Shown piece after piece: positions 1 through 8,925 of a DNA stretch of 62,608 nucleotides (within the stretch, counting starts at the first letter, position 1; every line of letters starts with the position of its first letter). The stretch spans positions 1 to 62,608 of the forward strand of contig CALHAX010000044.1 in NCBI GenBank assembly GCA_937931785.1, written 5' to 3'. The DNA comes from an uncultured Hyphomicrobiaceae bacterium (GTDB lineage Bacteria > Pseudomonadota > Alphaproteobacteria > Rhizobiales > CALHAX01). A program made the translations under genes and the position numbers. Under the pieces are notes generated by a model, which made no database searches, had not been told where the DNA came from, and saw only the letters and a program-made list of their open reading frames with translations.

Positions 1-126
1 ATTGATTGTCACGACGCGACGGCGGTTCACACCCCACGGCACCTCGTGTTCGTTTTTGCATGCTGTGACACAGGCGTTGCATTCGATGCAGCGCTCGGCG
101 TCACAAAGGAACTTCATGCGAGCCAT
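1..126 (-). CDS. fdhB: Formate dehydrogenase iron-sulfur subunit (5' part only)
   Basis: Only the first 42 residues are in the window; the gene runs off the left edge. They carry a ferredoxin-type cluster motif (Cys13-x2-Cys16-x2-Cys19-x3-Cys23, reading CIECNACVTAC), typical of the N-terminus of the four-cluster electron-transfer subunit of formate dehydrogenases (FdhB/Fdh3B). It follows fdhA by 12 bases in the same direction, as expected for the alpha-beta pair; it would pass electrons from the molybdenum subunit to a membrane partner or other acceptor. The start is the ATG at 126; a second ATG three codons on is possible. Confidence 0.85.
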   Translation of the reverse strand, partial: MARMKFLCDAERCIECNACVTACKNEHEVPWGVNRRRVVTIN

Positions 127-138
127 TTCTGTATCTCC

Positions 139-3072
139 TTAAGCTGTCGTAATCTTGCAGAGCGTCACTTTGGACTCCTGCATGTTGGTGACGGAGTCAT
201 AACCGTAGGTCATGGCCGTGTTCGCACCTTCGCCGAGCACGTATGGGTCAGCCCCTTCAGGATATTTATCCCTCAGGTCCTTGCCCTGATACACACCCCC
301 GAAGTGGAACGGCATGAACGCAACGCCAGGTGCAACCCGTTCGGTCACCATGGCCATAACTTTCACACGTGCCTTTTCAGGACCTTCGACCCAGACCATC
401 TTCCCGTCGCGAACACCAAGGCTGTTTGCGTCGTTCGTATTGATCTCGACAAACATGTCCTGCTGCAGTTCTGCAAGCCATGGGTTCGACCGACTTTCAT
501 CACCACCACCCTCGTATTCCACGAGGCGACCCGTTGTCAGGATCATCGGATAGTCTTTCGAGAAATCCTGTTCCTGAATCGAGGCGTAACGGGTCGGCAG
601 ACGATACATCTGACGATCCTTGTACGTGGCATACTTGTCGAGAAGATCCCGACGGTTGGTGTAGAGCGGCTCACGGTGCGTTGGAACCGGATCCGGGAAC
701 GGCCACACGACGGTACGCGCCTTTGCGTTACCGAATGGTGCCGCACCATGCTTGATCGCCACCCGCTGGATGCCGCCCGAAAGGTCGGTCTTCCAGTTGG
801 TTTTTTCTCCGGCAACCTTCGCAATGGCTTCCTTTTCACCATCGGTGAGATCAGCGTCCCAACCAAGCTTGGTGAGCATAGCCATCGTGAATTCCGGATG
901 ACCGCCCTTGAGCTCGTTGCCAACCGGATACGAGGAACCTTCCACGTCGCCTTCTGCCAACAAGTTTGCTCCACCCCATTCGTCAGGTGCTTTCACACCG
1001 AAACGTGCACGGAAATTGAGGCCACCTTCAGCCACGGGCTTCGATGGATCATACAGGTTTGGAGTCCCTGGATGCTTCATCTCTGCTGTGCCCCAGCAAG
1101 GCCACGGCAGACCGTAGTATTCGCCGTCGAGCGGCCCACCTTTGGCCTGCAACGTCGTCTTGTCGAAGGTGTGCTGGTACTTCATGTGCTCCTTGATACG
1201 ATCCGGTGACTGACCGGTGTATCCGATGGTCCACATGCCCTTGTTGAACTCGAGGGTGATATCCTCGACGACAGGGTCGGCAACTGTCATGTTCTTGTTG
1301 TTGGACTTGATGGTCTTGTCTTCAAGTTTGATGTTCTTGAAGAACTCCTTGTCGAAGCCGAACTTCTTGGCGAACATCGACATGATCGTGTGATCGGGAA
1401 GCGACTCGAAGAGCGGGTCGACAACCTTGTCACGCCACTGCAGTGACCGATTGGATGCAGTCACCGAACCGTAGGTCTCGAACTGCGTACACGCCGGCAG
1501 AAGGTAAACACCATCAGTACGGTCGTGGTACACGGCAGAAACCGTTGGATACGGATCGACGACAACGAGGAGGTCGAGTTTTTCGAACGCCTTCTTCATC
1601 TCGATGCCGCGAGTTTGCGAATTTGGTGCGTGGCCCCAGAACACCATGGCACGGAGGTTATCCGTCTGATCCATGTTGCCCTTGTCTTCAAGCACACCAT
1701 CCACCCAGCGCGAAACCGGGATACCCTTCGATTCCATCATTTTCTGGGATTCGAAACGGCCTTTGATATACTCGTAATCCACGTCCCAAACGCGGCTCCA
1801 GTGCTTCCAGGATCCAGCTTTCAGGCCGTAGTAACCTGGCAACGAGTGCGAGAGAACGCACATGTCCGTCGCGCCCTGAACGTTGTCGTGGCCGCGGAAA
1901 ATATTCGCGCCGCCACCGGCTTTACCGATGTTACCGAGTGCAAGCTGCAGGACGCAGTACGCGCGGGTGTTATTGTTCCCGTTGGTGTGCTGCGTGCCGC
2001 CCATGCACCAGACAATCGTGCCTGGTTTGTTGGTGGCCATGGTGCGGGCAACTCGGCGCATTTGTGACCCAGGAATTCCGGTGACTTTTTCAGTCTCTTC
2101 CGGATTCCATTTCTTCACCTCTTCCCGAATATACTCAAGCCCCCAGACACGCTGGTTGATGTACTGCTTGTCTTCCCAGCCATTCTCGAAGATGTGCCAG
2201 AGCAGACCCCAGATCACCGCAACGTCGGTCCCGGGGCGCATGCGCATGAATTCCGTCGCATGTGCCGCGGTACGCGTGAACCGCGGATCACAGACGATCA
2301 GTGCCGCATTGTTCTGCTCCTTGGCCTTCATGATGTGCTGGAGCGCAACCGGGTGGGCTTCAGACGGGTTCGAACCGATCAGGAACATCGATTTCGAATT
2401 GTGCATGTCGTTGTACGAGTTCGTCATCGCACCATAGCCCCAGGTGTTCGCAACACCTGCAACTGTAGTTGAGTGACAGATACGCGCCTGGTGGTCGCCG
2501 TTATTGGAACCCCAGAAGGCGTAGAACTTGCGAAATAGATAAGCCTGCTCGTTGTTGAACTTCGCAGAACCGAGCCAATAGACAGAATCCGGGCCGCTCG
2601 ACTTGCGGATCTCCATCATCTTGTCGCCGACTTCGTTGATCGCCTGATCCCAGGAAATGCGTTTCCATTTCCCGCCTTCAAGCTTGGTCGGGTACTTCAG
2701 GCGGCGTTCGCCATGCGCGTGCTCGCGGACCGAAGCGCCTTTGGCGCAGTGCGCACCAAGGTTGAACGGACTGTCGAAGCCAGGCTCCTGGCCGACCCAG
2801 ACACCGTCCTGCACTTCGGCAACAACGGTACAACCGACCGAACAATGCGTGCAGACGGATTTGATAAGTTCAATTTTACCACCAGCAGCCGATGCGGCTT
2901 CAACTGGTGCAACACGTCCGGTCGCTGCAGTTCCGACAGCCGCAAGGCCGCCGATCGCGAGACCAGAGTTTTTCAGGAACGTACGGCGATCAACCGTTTT
3001 TCCTGAAAGCTCGCCAAGAGCGGACGAGAGACGGGGGCCATTCGCAACCCCGTTCGTCTTCTTTCTGAGCAT
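139..3072 (-). CDS. fdhA: Formate dehydrogenase, molybdopterin catalytic subunit
   Basis: Oxidises formate to CO2 at a bis-MGD molybdenum or tungsten centre. The product is 977 residues. A twin-arginine signal (Arg29-Arg30-Thr-Phe-Leu-Lys followed by a hydrophobic stretch) marks it for folded export. Cys74, Cys77, Cys81 and Cys109 form the N-terminal [4Fe-4S] site, and Cys199-His200 (in RICHST) is the expected metal-ligand and proton-transfer pair, so this is a cysteine, not a selenocysteine, enzyme. The start at 3072 is chosen because AGGAGG lies just upstream; an in-frame start 39 bases earlier has no such site. Neighbours are the small Tat protein and TorD chaperone upstream and fdhB downstream, as in Fdh3-type loci. 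Confidence 0.95.
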   Translation of the reverse strand: MLRKKTNGVANGPRLSSALGELSGKTVDRRTFLKNSGLAIGGLAAVGTAATGRVAPVEAASAAGGKIELIKSVCTHCSVGCTVVAEVQDGVWVGQEPGFDSPFNLGAHCAKGASVREHAHGERRLKYPTKLEGGKWKRISWDQAINEVGDKMMEIRKSSGPDSVYWLGSAKFNNEQAYLFRKFYAFWGSNNGDHQARICHSTTVAGVANTWGYGAMTNSYNDMHNSKSMFLIGSNPSEAHPVALQHIMKAKEQNNAALIVCDPRFTRTAAHATEFMRMRPGTDVAVIWGLLWHIFENGWEDKQYINQRVWGLEYIREEVKKWNPEETEKVTGIPGSQMRRVARTMATNKPGTIVWCMGGTQHTNGNNNTRAYCVLQLALGNIGKAGGGANIFRGHDNVQGATDMCVLSHSLPGYYGLKAGSWKHWSRVWDVDYEYIKGRFESQKMMESKGIPVSRWVDGVLEDKGNMDQTDNLRAMVFWGHAPNSQTRGIEMKKAFEKLDLLVVVDPYPTVSAVYHDRTDGVYLLPACTQFETYGSVTASNRSLQWRDKVVDPLFESLPDHTIMSMFAKKFGFDKEFFKNIKLEDKTIKSNNKNMTVADPVVEDITLEFNKGMWTIGYTGQSPDRIKEHMKYQHTFDKTTLQAKGGPLDGEYYGLPWPCWGTAEMKHPGTPNLYDPSKPVAEGGLNFRARFGVKAPDEWGGANLLAEGDVEGSSYPVGNELKGGHPEFTMAMLTKLGWDADLTDGEKEAIAKVAGEKTNWKTDLSGGIQRVAIKHGAAPFGNAKARTVVWPFPDPVPTHREPLYTNRRDLLDKYATYKDRQMYRLPTRYASIQEQDFSKDYPMILTTGRLVEYEGGGDESRSNPWLAELQQDMFVEINTNDANSLGVRDGKMVWVEGPEKARVKVMAMVTERVAPGVAFMPFHFGGVYQGKDLRDKYPEGADPYVLGEGANTAMTYGYDSVTNMQESKVTLCKITTA

Positions 3073-3160
3073 GGTTTCCTCCTCAGATTTGGAAATGACC
3101 CTACGGCACAACCGCGAGGGCCGATAACGTCACCCGGGCTCGAACACCCGGACAGGAATA

Positions 3161-3361
3161 CTAGAAGCGGGACAACTCATAAACGCGGCGGACATGATCC
3201 GTTTCGCGATAGAGTCTGGTATCCTGACCTTCAGCAACTTCCGATGCTTCAGTCGGCGTTCCACCGCTTGCGATCGCAGCACCACCAGCGACGGCACTTG
3301 CTCCCGCGAGCGAAAGAAAATTTCTCCTCCCGGCATCCACTTTCTTGTCAGACGGCTTCAT
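3161..3361 (-). CDS. Small formate-dehydrogenase-associated Tat-signal protein
   Basis: A 66-residue protein with a twin-arginine motif (Arg12-Arg13-Asn-Phe-Leu-Ser) and an Ala/Gly-rich hydrophobic stretch near residues 17-35, then a short polar tail. It matches the small family regularly encoded beside fdhA (formate dehydrogenase region Tat target). GGAG stands seven bases before the ATG. Its role is not established; it may help maturation or assembly. It lies between the TorD-like chaperone gene and fdhA, all on one strand. Confidence 0.75.
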   Translation of the reverse strand: MKPSDKKVDAGRRNFLSLAGASAVAGGAAIASGGTPTEASEVAEGQDTRLYRETDHVRRVYELSRF

Positions 3362-3418
3362 GCAGTCTCTCCTTCTCTCAGTTCACACGGGGCCTTAACG
3401 CAACCCGTATGTCTTCAG

Positions 3419-4042
3419 CTATGCAGCGGACACCATTGAAAAAGCCGTGTCCTCAATTTCGAGAAAGACACGGCCAATGGAGCCCAGACCTGCATAGAGA
3501 ACCGATGATTTCGCACCTTCGAGATCCCGGAAAAAATAGGGAGCCCAGGATTTGATATGCGTGTCATAGAATTTTTGTTGCTCGTCGAGCGAAACCGCTT
3601 CATCGAACCGGCCATCAATCAAACCCGCCATGATATCGAACACCGAAGCGATGTGATCCTCGGGTTCGCTCGCGTTTTCATCTCGCGTAACGCCGAGCGC
3701 ATCCATGTCGTTGCGCAACTTGGCGAGAGGTTTTTCGTTCAGAAAACCGGTTAGATAATAGGACGCGTAAGGCAGAAGCTCACCACGTGCGACACCAATG
3801 AAAAGGTCATGATATTCTTGGGAAGCCGCTTCTGCATTCGATCGTTCACACAAATGGGCAAACGTTCCTACAGCCTTGCCAAGCGGCGTTTCATCGCCTT
3901 TGAGGCCCGCACCGATTTTCAGTAACTTTGTCGAGGGAGACGCAGAAAGGAAATTTGCAACAAGACCGTAAACTTGCGCACGCAAGATGTCTTCGCTGGA
4001 CACACCAGCATTTTCACGCGGATTGCCACCCTGTTCGGGCAT
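3419..4042 (-). CDS. TorD/DmsD-family molybdoenzyme chaperone
   Basis: A 207-residue, largely helical cytoplasmic protein. The stretch around residues 93-130 (EYHDLFIGVARGELLPYASY, then a TGFL element) is the hallmark of the TorD/DmsD/NarJ superfamily, where chaperones bind the Tat signal of a molybdoenzyme and protect the apoprotein while the cofactor is inserted. The obvious client is the FdhA encoded downstream. A GGAGG sequence precedes the ATG. It follows the polyferredoxin gene and precedes the small Tat protein. Confidence 0.85.
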   Translation of the reverse strand: MPEQGGNPRENAGVSSEDILRAQVYGLVANFLSASPSTKLLKIGAGLKGDETPLGKAVGTFAHLCERSNAEAASQEYHDLFIGVARGELLPYASYYLTGFLNEKPLAKLRNDMDALGVTRDENASEPEDHIASVFDIMAGLIDGRFDEAVSLDEQQKFYDTHIKSWAPYFFRDLEGAKSSVLYAGLGSIGRVFLEIEDTAFSMVSAA

Positions 4043-4228
4043 TATGGTCGCTTCCTCCCAGCATTAACTGCTGCTTAGATAACAATGTAACCGGAATCCG
4101 GGGCTTGGCAAGCGTTGGCATACCAGCAGACCAGTTAATTTCGGGCTTGATCAACAGGCAGGCCCATCAGCTTGCATTATAGTTCACGAATTCAGGCCCA
4201 CCATATGCCCGTATTATGCAATCCGGCA

Positions 4229-6277
4229 CTACACTTTCTTCGATTCAGCGTCTTCCATCAGGTAATCCTCAGTCGTGCGCACACGCGGACGCTCAGTCGA
4301 CGCCATAGGATTCTTGTGTTCGTTCATCGCTATGACACGGCAATTGTCGCACATCTGGATGATTTTGGCCTGGTCGGAACTGGCAAACATCGCGTGCTTG
4401 CCACTCAGTGCAGCCACAACGTGCTCAACAGAACTTTTCGTCCCAAACGGCGTGTCGCAGATGATGCAGTTGAATGGCTCTTCCTCATTCAGCACTGTCG
4501 GTGAGAGGATCGAGGACGAAAAGTTGTAGCGCGGCTCCAACGTGATCACGCTTTCCGGGCACGTCTTGCTGCAGAGCCCACACTGAACGCAGGCGGCTTC
4601 TGTGAACGCCAGCTGTGGGCGGTCCGGATTGTCGGCAAGTGCGTTCACCGGGCATGCCGAGACGCAAGCGAGACACAGCGTGCAACCGTCCGTGTCGATG
4701 TTGATCCGCCCGTATGGGGCGTTTTCAGGCAGTGCAATAACTTCCGGCGCATCCGGCAGGCTTCGGTGCAACTGCGCAAGTGCCAGACGTGCAGTTTCAC
4801 GTTTCTGCGGCGAGGCCACGAATGTCGCTGGCGCAACACCCTTGATCTGCGGCAGGCCGTACAGCGCCTCCGCAACCACATCCGGATCATCTTCGACGAG
4901 CAGTTGCACGCGCGTTTCCACGCCACCCAGCGCAGTCATGATCGCATTTGTCAGATCTACTTCAGCTTGCAGCACCGCCAGCTCATCCCGCCGCGTATTC
5001 GGGGCGAGGATAACGACATGTTCCGCCCCGCTCGCAAGCGCACCGGCCATGAGATCGTGGCCGATCTGCGTGGATGTGTAGACCGAAAGCGGCAACACAT
5101 TCACCGGAAGACCGCGCCCGTATCGCGCCATCGCCGCGATCAGTGGGCCACCATGCCCGGCATCGTGGAACAGGATGACCGGATTTCGCCCCCCTGCCTC
5201 GCTGTAAGTTCCGATCAGCCGCTGCGTCCGAGACAACAGGTCATCGCGTGACGGAAATGCGTAACTGACCGCCCCGGTCGGGCAGGACGCACTGCAGTTT
5301 CCGCACCCGCCGCATACCGCATGATCAATCTCAACCGTATCACCCGCCGAACTGATCGCCGACATCGGGCAAGCATCGATACAGTTGCTGCAACCCACCT
5401 TGCCGGATCGCCCATGCGCGCAGATCCCCGGATCGTAACGGACATAAAGCGGCTTTTCGAATTCACCCACCAGATCCGACGCATCGAACAACGCATCCGA
5501 AATAGCACCCGGTTTCGATGGATCGACATGAAAATATCCATCCGCCCGGTCTGCCTCGGCAATCAGTGGCGGATTGCCTGACATGTCGATGATGATATCG
5601 CACTTTGATGCCGCGCCATCGCGCGCCATCATGAACGCCAACTCATCCTTGGACGAGGGCACAACAGGCGCGTACCCGTTCACGATGACTTCAAAGCTGC
5701 CAAGCGTTCCAGAAGCCCTGGCGATCGTCCCTGTATAAATAGGCGTATCTGCCGTCCCAACGGGCACCGCATCACCGACATCGCTCAACAAGACCGTCAC
5801 GCTTAATCGACCGGCCAGCCGGTTCGCTGCATCAAGTGTCGCCTGCCCGGCGCCATAAATCAGACAGACGCCCTCGGATGTCAGCGTCATCAGTTCTGCC
5901 GGTGCACTGTCATAGGTTGCATCCATCAGCAACGCCGCCATCTTGGCCGTTGCCCCGGATTTCGCCTCGCACCATCCAGCCCGTTCACGAATGTTGGTAA
6001 ACATCGGCGCAACAGCGCCGCGTTCGCCGGCAACCTCGGTAAAGAGCGGCGCCTCCTGAGTACAGGCCACAATGAGCGGGCGGCCTTCATCCAGTGCAGC
6101 CTCAAATCCCGAAATCTGACTTCGACACAACTGACGGAACACCGGCAACGCAGCATCGCTCCCCGTCAGACCTGCCAACGACTTGCCGAGTACAGCCCCG
6201 TCGATCTCCATCGTCTCGTCGCAACTGCAGACAAGAACTTGTGGCGCGGATGCCGTTTGGGTTTGGTCGTCACTCAT
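4229..6277 (-). CDS. Large 4Fe-4S polyferredoxin of the formate dehydrogenase locus
   Basis: 682 residues with no signal peptide, so probably cytoplasmic. Two pairs of ferredoxin motifs are visible: Cys286/296/299/303 with Cys322/325/328/332, and Cys532/535/538/542 with Cys563/566/569/573. Two further CxxC pairs stand at 604/607 and 643/646, and a CSC at 17-19. The stretch between the two ferredoxin domains (about 350-500) is alpha/beta and lacks cysteines. Genes of this type are common beside fdhA and TorD-like genes in alphaproteobacteria; a role in electron transfer or in sulfur/cofactor delivery to the dehydrogenase is inferred only. It is first in the minus-strand series and is divergent from the DUF3305 gene. 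Confidence 0.75.
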   Translation of the reverse strand: MSDDQTQTASAPQVLVCSCDETMEIDGAVLGKSLAGLTGSDAALPVFRQLCRSQISGFEAALDEGRPLIVACTQEAPLFTEVAGERGAVAPMFTNIRERAGWCEAKSGATAKMAALLMDATYDSAPAELMTLTSEGVCLIYGAGQATLDAANRLAGRLSVTVLLSDVGDAVPVGTADTPIYTGTIARASGTLGSFEVIVNGYAPVVPSSKDELAFMMARDGAASKCDIIIDMSGNPPLIAEADRADGYFHVDPSKPGAISDALFDASDLVGEFEKPLYVRYDPGICAHGRSGKVGCSNCIDACPMSAISSAGDTVEIDHAVCGGCGNCSASCPTGAVSYAFPSRDDLLSRTQRLIGTYSEAGGRNPVILFHDAGHGGPLIAAMARYGRGLPVNVLPLSVYTSTQIGHDLMAGALASGAEHVVILAPNTRRDELAVLQAEVDLTNAIMTALGGVETRVQLLVEDDPDVVAEALYGLPQIKGVAPATFVASPQKRETARLALAQLHRSLPDAPEVIALPENAPYGRINIDTDGCTLCLACVSACPVNALADNPDRPQLAFTEAACVQCGLCSKTCPESVITLEPRYNFSSSILSPTVLNEEEPFNCIICDTPFGTKSSVEHVVAALSGKHAMFASSDQAKIIQMCDNCRVIAMNEHKNPMASTERPRVRTTEDYLMEDAESKKV

Positions 6278-6409
6278 GGGCTGTGGGTCTCTGGATCTTG
6301 GGGGCGCTGCACATTCATCTATAGCCTATTTACGGCTCACAACTTCCCACGCCTAGAGGAATGTGACATCTTTCAAAAAATTCACGGCTAGGGAAAGCAG
6401 AGTTTTCGG

Positions 6410-6949
6410 ATGGAACGTCGTCTTTCGATACCGGTCGGCGTCATTGTCGCGCGCGAAGACGCAGACAATCCGTGGCAAGATTTCGTCTGGCGTGCGGTTG
6501 GCATCGTAATCGGTGGCGAACCGGATGATGGCTGGCGCGAACTCGACCGCGAGCCAGGCGTTGTCCGCTATTTCGCCGGCACTCATGAAATCGAAGTTTT
6601 TCGCAAGGAGACGGAAGCCTATCAGGTCAATCTTGAGAACAAGGTTCCTGTTGTATACGTCGTGATGCGGGAAGCGGACGATATAGACGCACCACAACCG
6701 ATCGAGGTACATCTCGTCACCGTATCCGCTTACGAGTCGCAGGATTATCTCGATTCCGGAGAAGAAATCGTCGACAGTGTCCCGATGCCGGACAGCCTCA
6801 TTGCATGGGTCCATCGGTTCGTGGACAGAAATCACGTAGAAGAAAAATTCATCAAACGAAAGCGTAACGAAGTACGCGTGGAAGATCATAAGTTTGGTCA
6901 AGAGCCCATTTTCGTGCGCGCAGCCCGTAACAAGGAGCGCGATCACTGA
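6410..6949 (+). CDS. DUF3305 family protein
   Basis: 179 residues, soluble and without signal peptide. The N-terminal pattern (RRLSIPVGVIVAREDADNPW) and the later WRELDREPGVVRYFAG stretch match DUF3305, a family found with formate dehydrogenase genes. Function unknown. Its stop overlaps the start of the DUF3306 gene (TGATG), so the two are translationally coupled. It is transcribed away from the polyferredoxin gene; the 132-base gap would hold both promoters. Confidence 0.8.
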   Translation: MERRLSIPVGVIVAREDADNPWQDFVWRAVGIVIGGEPDDGWRELDREPGVVRYFAGTHEIEVFRKETEAYQVNLENKVPVVYVVMREADDIDAPQPIEVHLVTVSAYESQDYLDSGEEIVDSVPMPDSLIAWVHRFVDRNHVEEKFIKRKRNEVRVEDHKFGQEPIFVRAARNKERDH

Positions 6950-7707
6950 TGGCGACAGATGATGACGGCTTTATTGGCCGCTGGGCACGGCGCAAGGCGG
7001 AAAACAACGCGCCGGGCGGACTCCAGAAAAAGGCACCTGAGGTTGCCGCGCCAGTCCGTGGACGCATGATCACAGAACCGTTGCCGGTCAAGACTCCCGA
7101 TGACGAAAAAGCAAAAGAGCTCGAAGTTGCAAGTGTGTCATCCGGATCCCCCTTGGTGGAATCGGAACCACAAGACCCAGCCATCAAAACCGACGAAGTT
7201 GAAGAGCTGGATCTCGAAGAACTCGAAAATATTGATATCGAAGCGCTGGACTACGACGCCGATTTCACCAAGTTCATGCAGGCCGGAGTTCCTGAACGGC
7301 TACGTCAACGCGCACTCCGGCGTCTTTGGGGCAGCAATCCTATCCTTGCCAACGTGGATGGATTGAACGACTACGATGAGGACTACACCGACGCAGCACT
7401 GGCCGTCGACGTGCTCAAGACCGCATGGAAAGTTGGTCAAGGCTACCTTACCGACGAGGAAGTTGCTGAACGTGACGCGGAACGCCTGGAGGAGGACAGG
7501 AAAGCAAGAGAGGAAAATCCGGCCGCCCCCTCCATCGCCGCAGAGGATGCGCAGGGCGGTGCTCTTGACAATCCCCCTCCCGAAGCAGTCGCAATTACCA
7601 GTCATTCCCCTGTTGACGAGGACCTTATCCAGGCATCGAATACATCAGCGGAGCTTCAAACAACCGATCAGGACGAAGACACCGATCTGGAAACCGACGA
7701 AGCCTGA
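6949..7707 (+). CDS. DUF3306 family protein
   Basis: 252 residues, very acidic. It opens with FIGRWARRKAE, the usual DUF3306 N-terminus. A middle element near residues 103-150 (DFTKFMQAGVPERLRQRALR, then LWGSNP) is the conserved core; the ends are low-complexity Asp/Glu/Ala-rich and probably disordered. Function unknown; always considered with DUF3305 as a formate-dehydrogenase accessory pair. It ends immediately before the convergent DUF3144-like gene, whose stop begins at the next base. Confidence 0.8.
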   Translation: MATDDDGFIGRWARRKAENNAPGGLQKKAPEVAAPVRGRMITEPLPVKTPDDEKAKELEVASVSSGSPLVESEPQDPAIKTDEVEELDLEELENIDIEALDYDADFTKFMQAGVPERLRQRALRRLWGSNPILANVDGLNDYDEDYTDAALAVDVLKTAWKVGQGYLTDEEVAERDAERLEEDRKAREENPAAPSIAAEDAQGGALDNPPPEAVAITSHSPVDEDLIQASNTSAELQTTDQDEDTDLETDEA

Positions 7708-8019
7708 CTAACCGTGCGCCTGTGAATCAGGATCCAGCGCATCATCTGCCAGGTGTTGCCGCAGCATCTCCTGATACTGCGTCGTCATGTGCTCGACGAA
7801 TTTTTCATGTTCATCCACGTTTTGCACCATTTTGGCGACATGTGCGCTGTAACGGGCAGACGCAAATAAAAACGCCATGTGCAACTCGGTTGCGAGAACG
7901 CGCTGGTTTTCCCGATTTGCAACATCGATAAACTTGTCAGCCGTCTTAAGGAACGCAGTTGTATCCAGTTTTCCGTCCTTGCGTGCGGCCCGACGTTCGG
8001 ACCTGTTTTGTTCAGACAT
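7708..8019 (-). CDS. DUF3144-like small protein
   Basis: 103 residues, soluble, helical. The pattern FLKTADKFIDVANRENQ ... FLFASARYSAHVAKM ... EHMTTQYQEMLRQHL resembles DUF3144 proteins, whose function is unknown. The ATG at 8019 is preferred over one 36 bases further upstream because the N-terminus then reads MSEQNRSERRAARK and a weak GGGAAAA lies ahead. It is convergent with DUF3306 with no gap between the two stop codons, so no room exists for a separate terminator. Confidence 0.6.
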   Translation of the reverse strand: MSEQNRSERRAARKDGKLDTTAFLKTADKFIDVANRENQRVLATELHMAFLFASARYSAHVAKMVQNVDEHEKFVEHMTTQYQEMLRQHLADDALDPDSQAHG

Positions 8020-8174
8020 CTTCAATTTTCCCTGCCGACGACCGAATTGATACAATGCTCATAGCCCGACAATGGACAGCCTGTCATGCAGCACGACGTT
8101 CGCACACTGATTCAGGTTTGATCACGCCTTGGTCGATCATTGCCGGTTGCGCACGGATTTTTGAGTAAATCCGC

Positions 8175-8202
8175 TGATCCGCAGCGGTTGTCACCGCGTA
8201 AC
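8175..8202 (+). promoter_or_regulatory. Candidate RpoE (ECF11)-type promoter
   Basis: TGATCC at 8175-8180 and GTAAC near 8198-8202 are separated by about 16-17 bases. TGATCC is the -35 signature described for RpoE of the RpoE-ChrR system in Rhodobacter, which controls its own operon. The element lies upstream of the rpoE-like gene and would give a leader of about 100 bases to the chosen start. Inferred from pattern only. Confidence 0.4.
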
Positions 8203-8316
8203 GCTGCCATGACCATTGATCAGGCAACACATTTGGACGATCATCAAACGACGGCGCACCCGTTTCCCTTTGTGCAAGCCGTCGCTCGGAAATTCGGCGT
8301 GGCGCCACGGAGAAAC

Positions 8317-8925
8317 ATGTCAGAACAGTCCCCGCCAGACAGGACAAAATCGTCCAATCGCCTGTCTGACCCTGTTGTTTCACGTCAGATGGTCAATCAC
8401 ATCATCGCTGTGGCATCAGAACGTGACAGTGCGGCATTTGAAAAAATCTTCAGATATTTTGGCCCACGGGTCAAAGCGTACATGCTCAAGCTTGGAACTG
8501 ACGGCGCGTTGGCGGAAGAATTGATGCAGGAAACCATGGTTTCCATCTGGCGCAAGGCGGACAAGTTCGATCCCGCAAAGGCAGCGCCTTCGACATGGAT
8601 TTTTACGATAGCACGCAATCTCCGCATCGATGCGTACCGCAAGGCGTCACGCGCGGAACCAGATCCACACGACCCCGCATTCAGGCCTGACGCGGACGCC
8701 CCCGCAGACGATGTCATGATGCAAACTGAAATCGCAGAGCGCCTGCGCAAAATTATTGCCACACTGCCCGAAGAACAGAGAACGATGCTGCAACTTTCCT
8801 ATTTCCAGGACAAATCACACAACGAGATTTCCCAGGATTTCGGCATTCCCCTCGGCACGGTAAAGTCACGTCTGCGTCTTGCCATGCAAAAGGTACGTCA
8901 CGCGCTTGGAGACGAGACGCCATGA
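8317..8925 (+). CDS. rpoE: ECF sigma factor, RpoE/ECF11 type
   Basis: 202 residues from the ATG at 8317, which has GGAGA just ahead; the open frame extends upstream to 8140 but that part is not sigma-like. Region 2 (FEKIFRYFGPRVKAYM ... ELMQETMVSIWRKADKFD, then STWIFTIARNLRIDAYRK) and region 4 (LPEEQRTMLQLSYFQDKSHN, then IPLGTVKSRLRLAMQKVR) are both complete. It overlaps the downstream anti-sigma gene by four bases (ATGA). The pair corresponds to RpoE-ChrR, which answers to singlet oxygen in Rhodobacter. The assignment to group ECF11 follows from the ChrR partner. Confidence 0.9.
   Translation: MSEQSPPDRTKSSNRLSDPVVSRQMVNHIIAVASERDSAAFEKIFRYFGPRVKAYMLKLGTDGALAEELMQETMVSIWRKADKFDPAKAAPSTWIFTIARNLRIDAYRKASRAEPDPHDPAFRPDADAPADDVMMQTEIAERLRKIIATLPEEQRTMLQLSYFQDKSHNEISQDFGIPLGTVKSRLRLAMQKVRHALGDETP

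Noticed and set aside
46-1209. Long plus-strand frame opposite fdhA
   Set aside because: Shadow of the clear fdhA gene on the other strand; no ribosome site and no protein-like pattern. The same applies to the long frames opposite shdrB1, dapE and dapD.
8085-8125. CTGATTCAGGTTTGATCACG resembling the hairpin of the dispersed repeat
   Set aside because: Only the hairpin region is loosely similar and the other end is missing; too weak to count as a copy.
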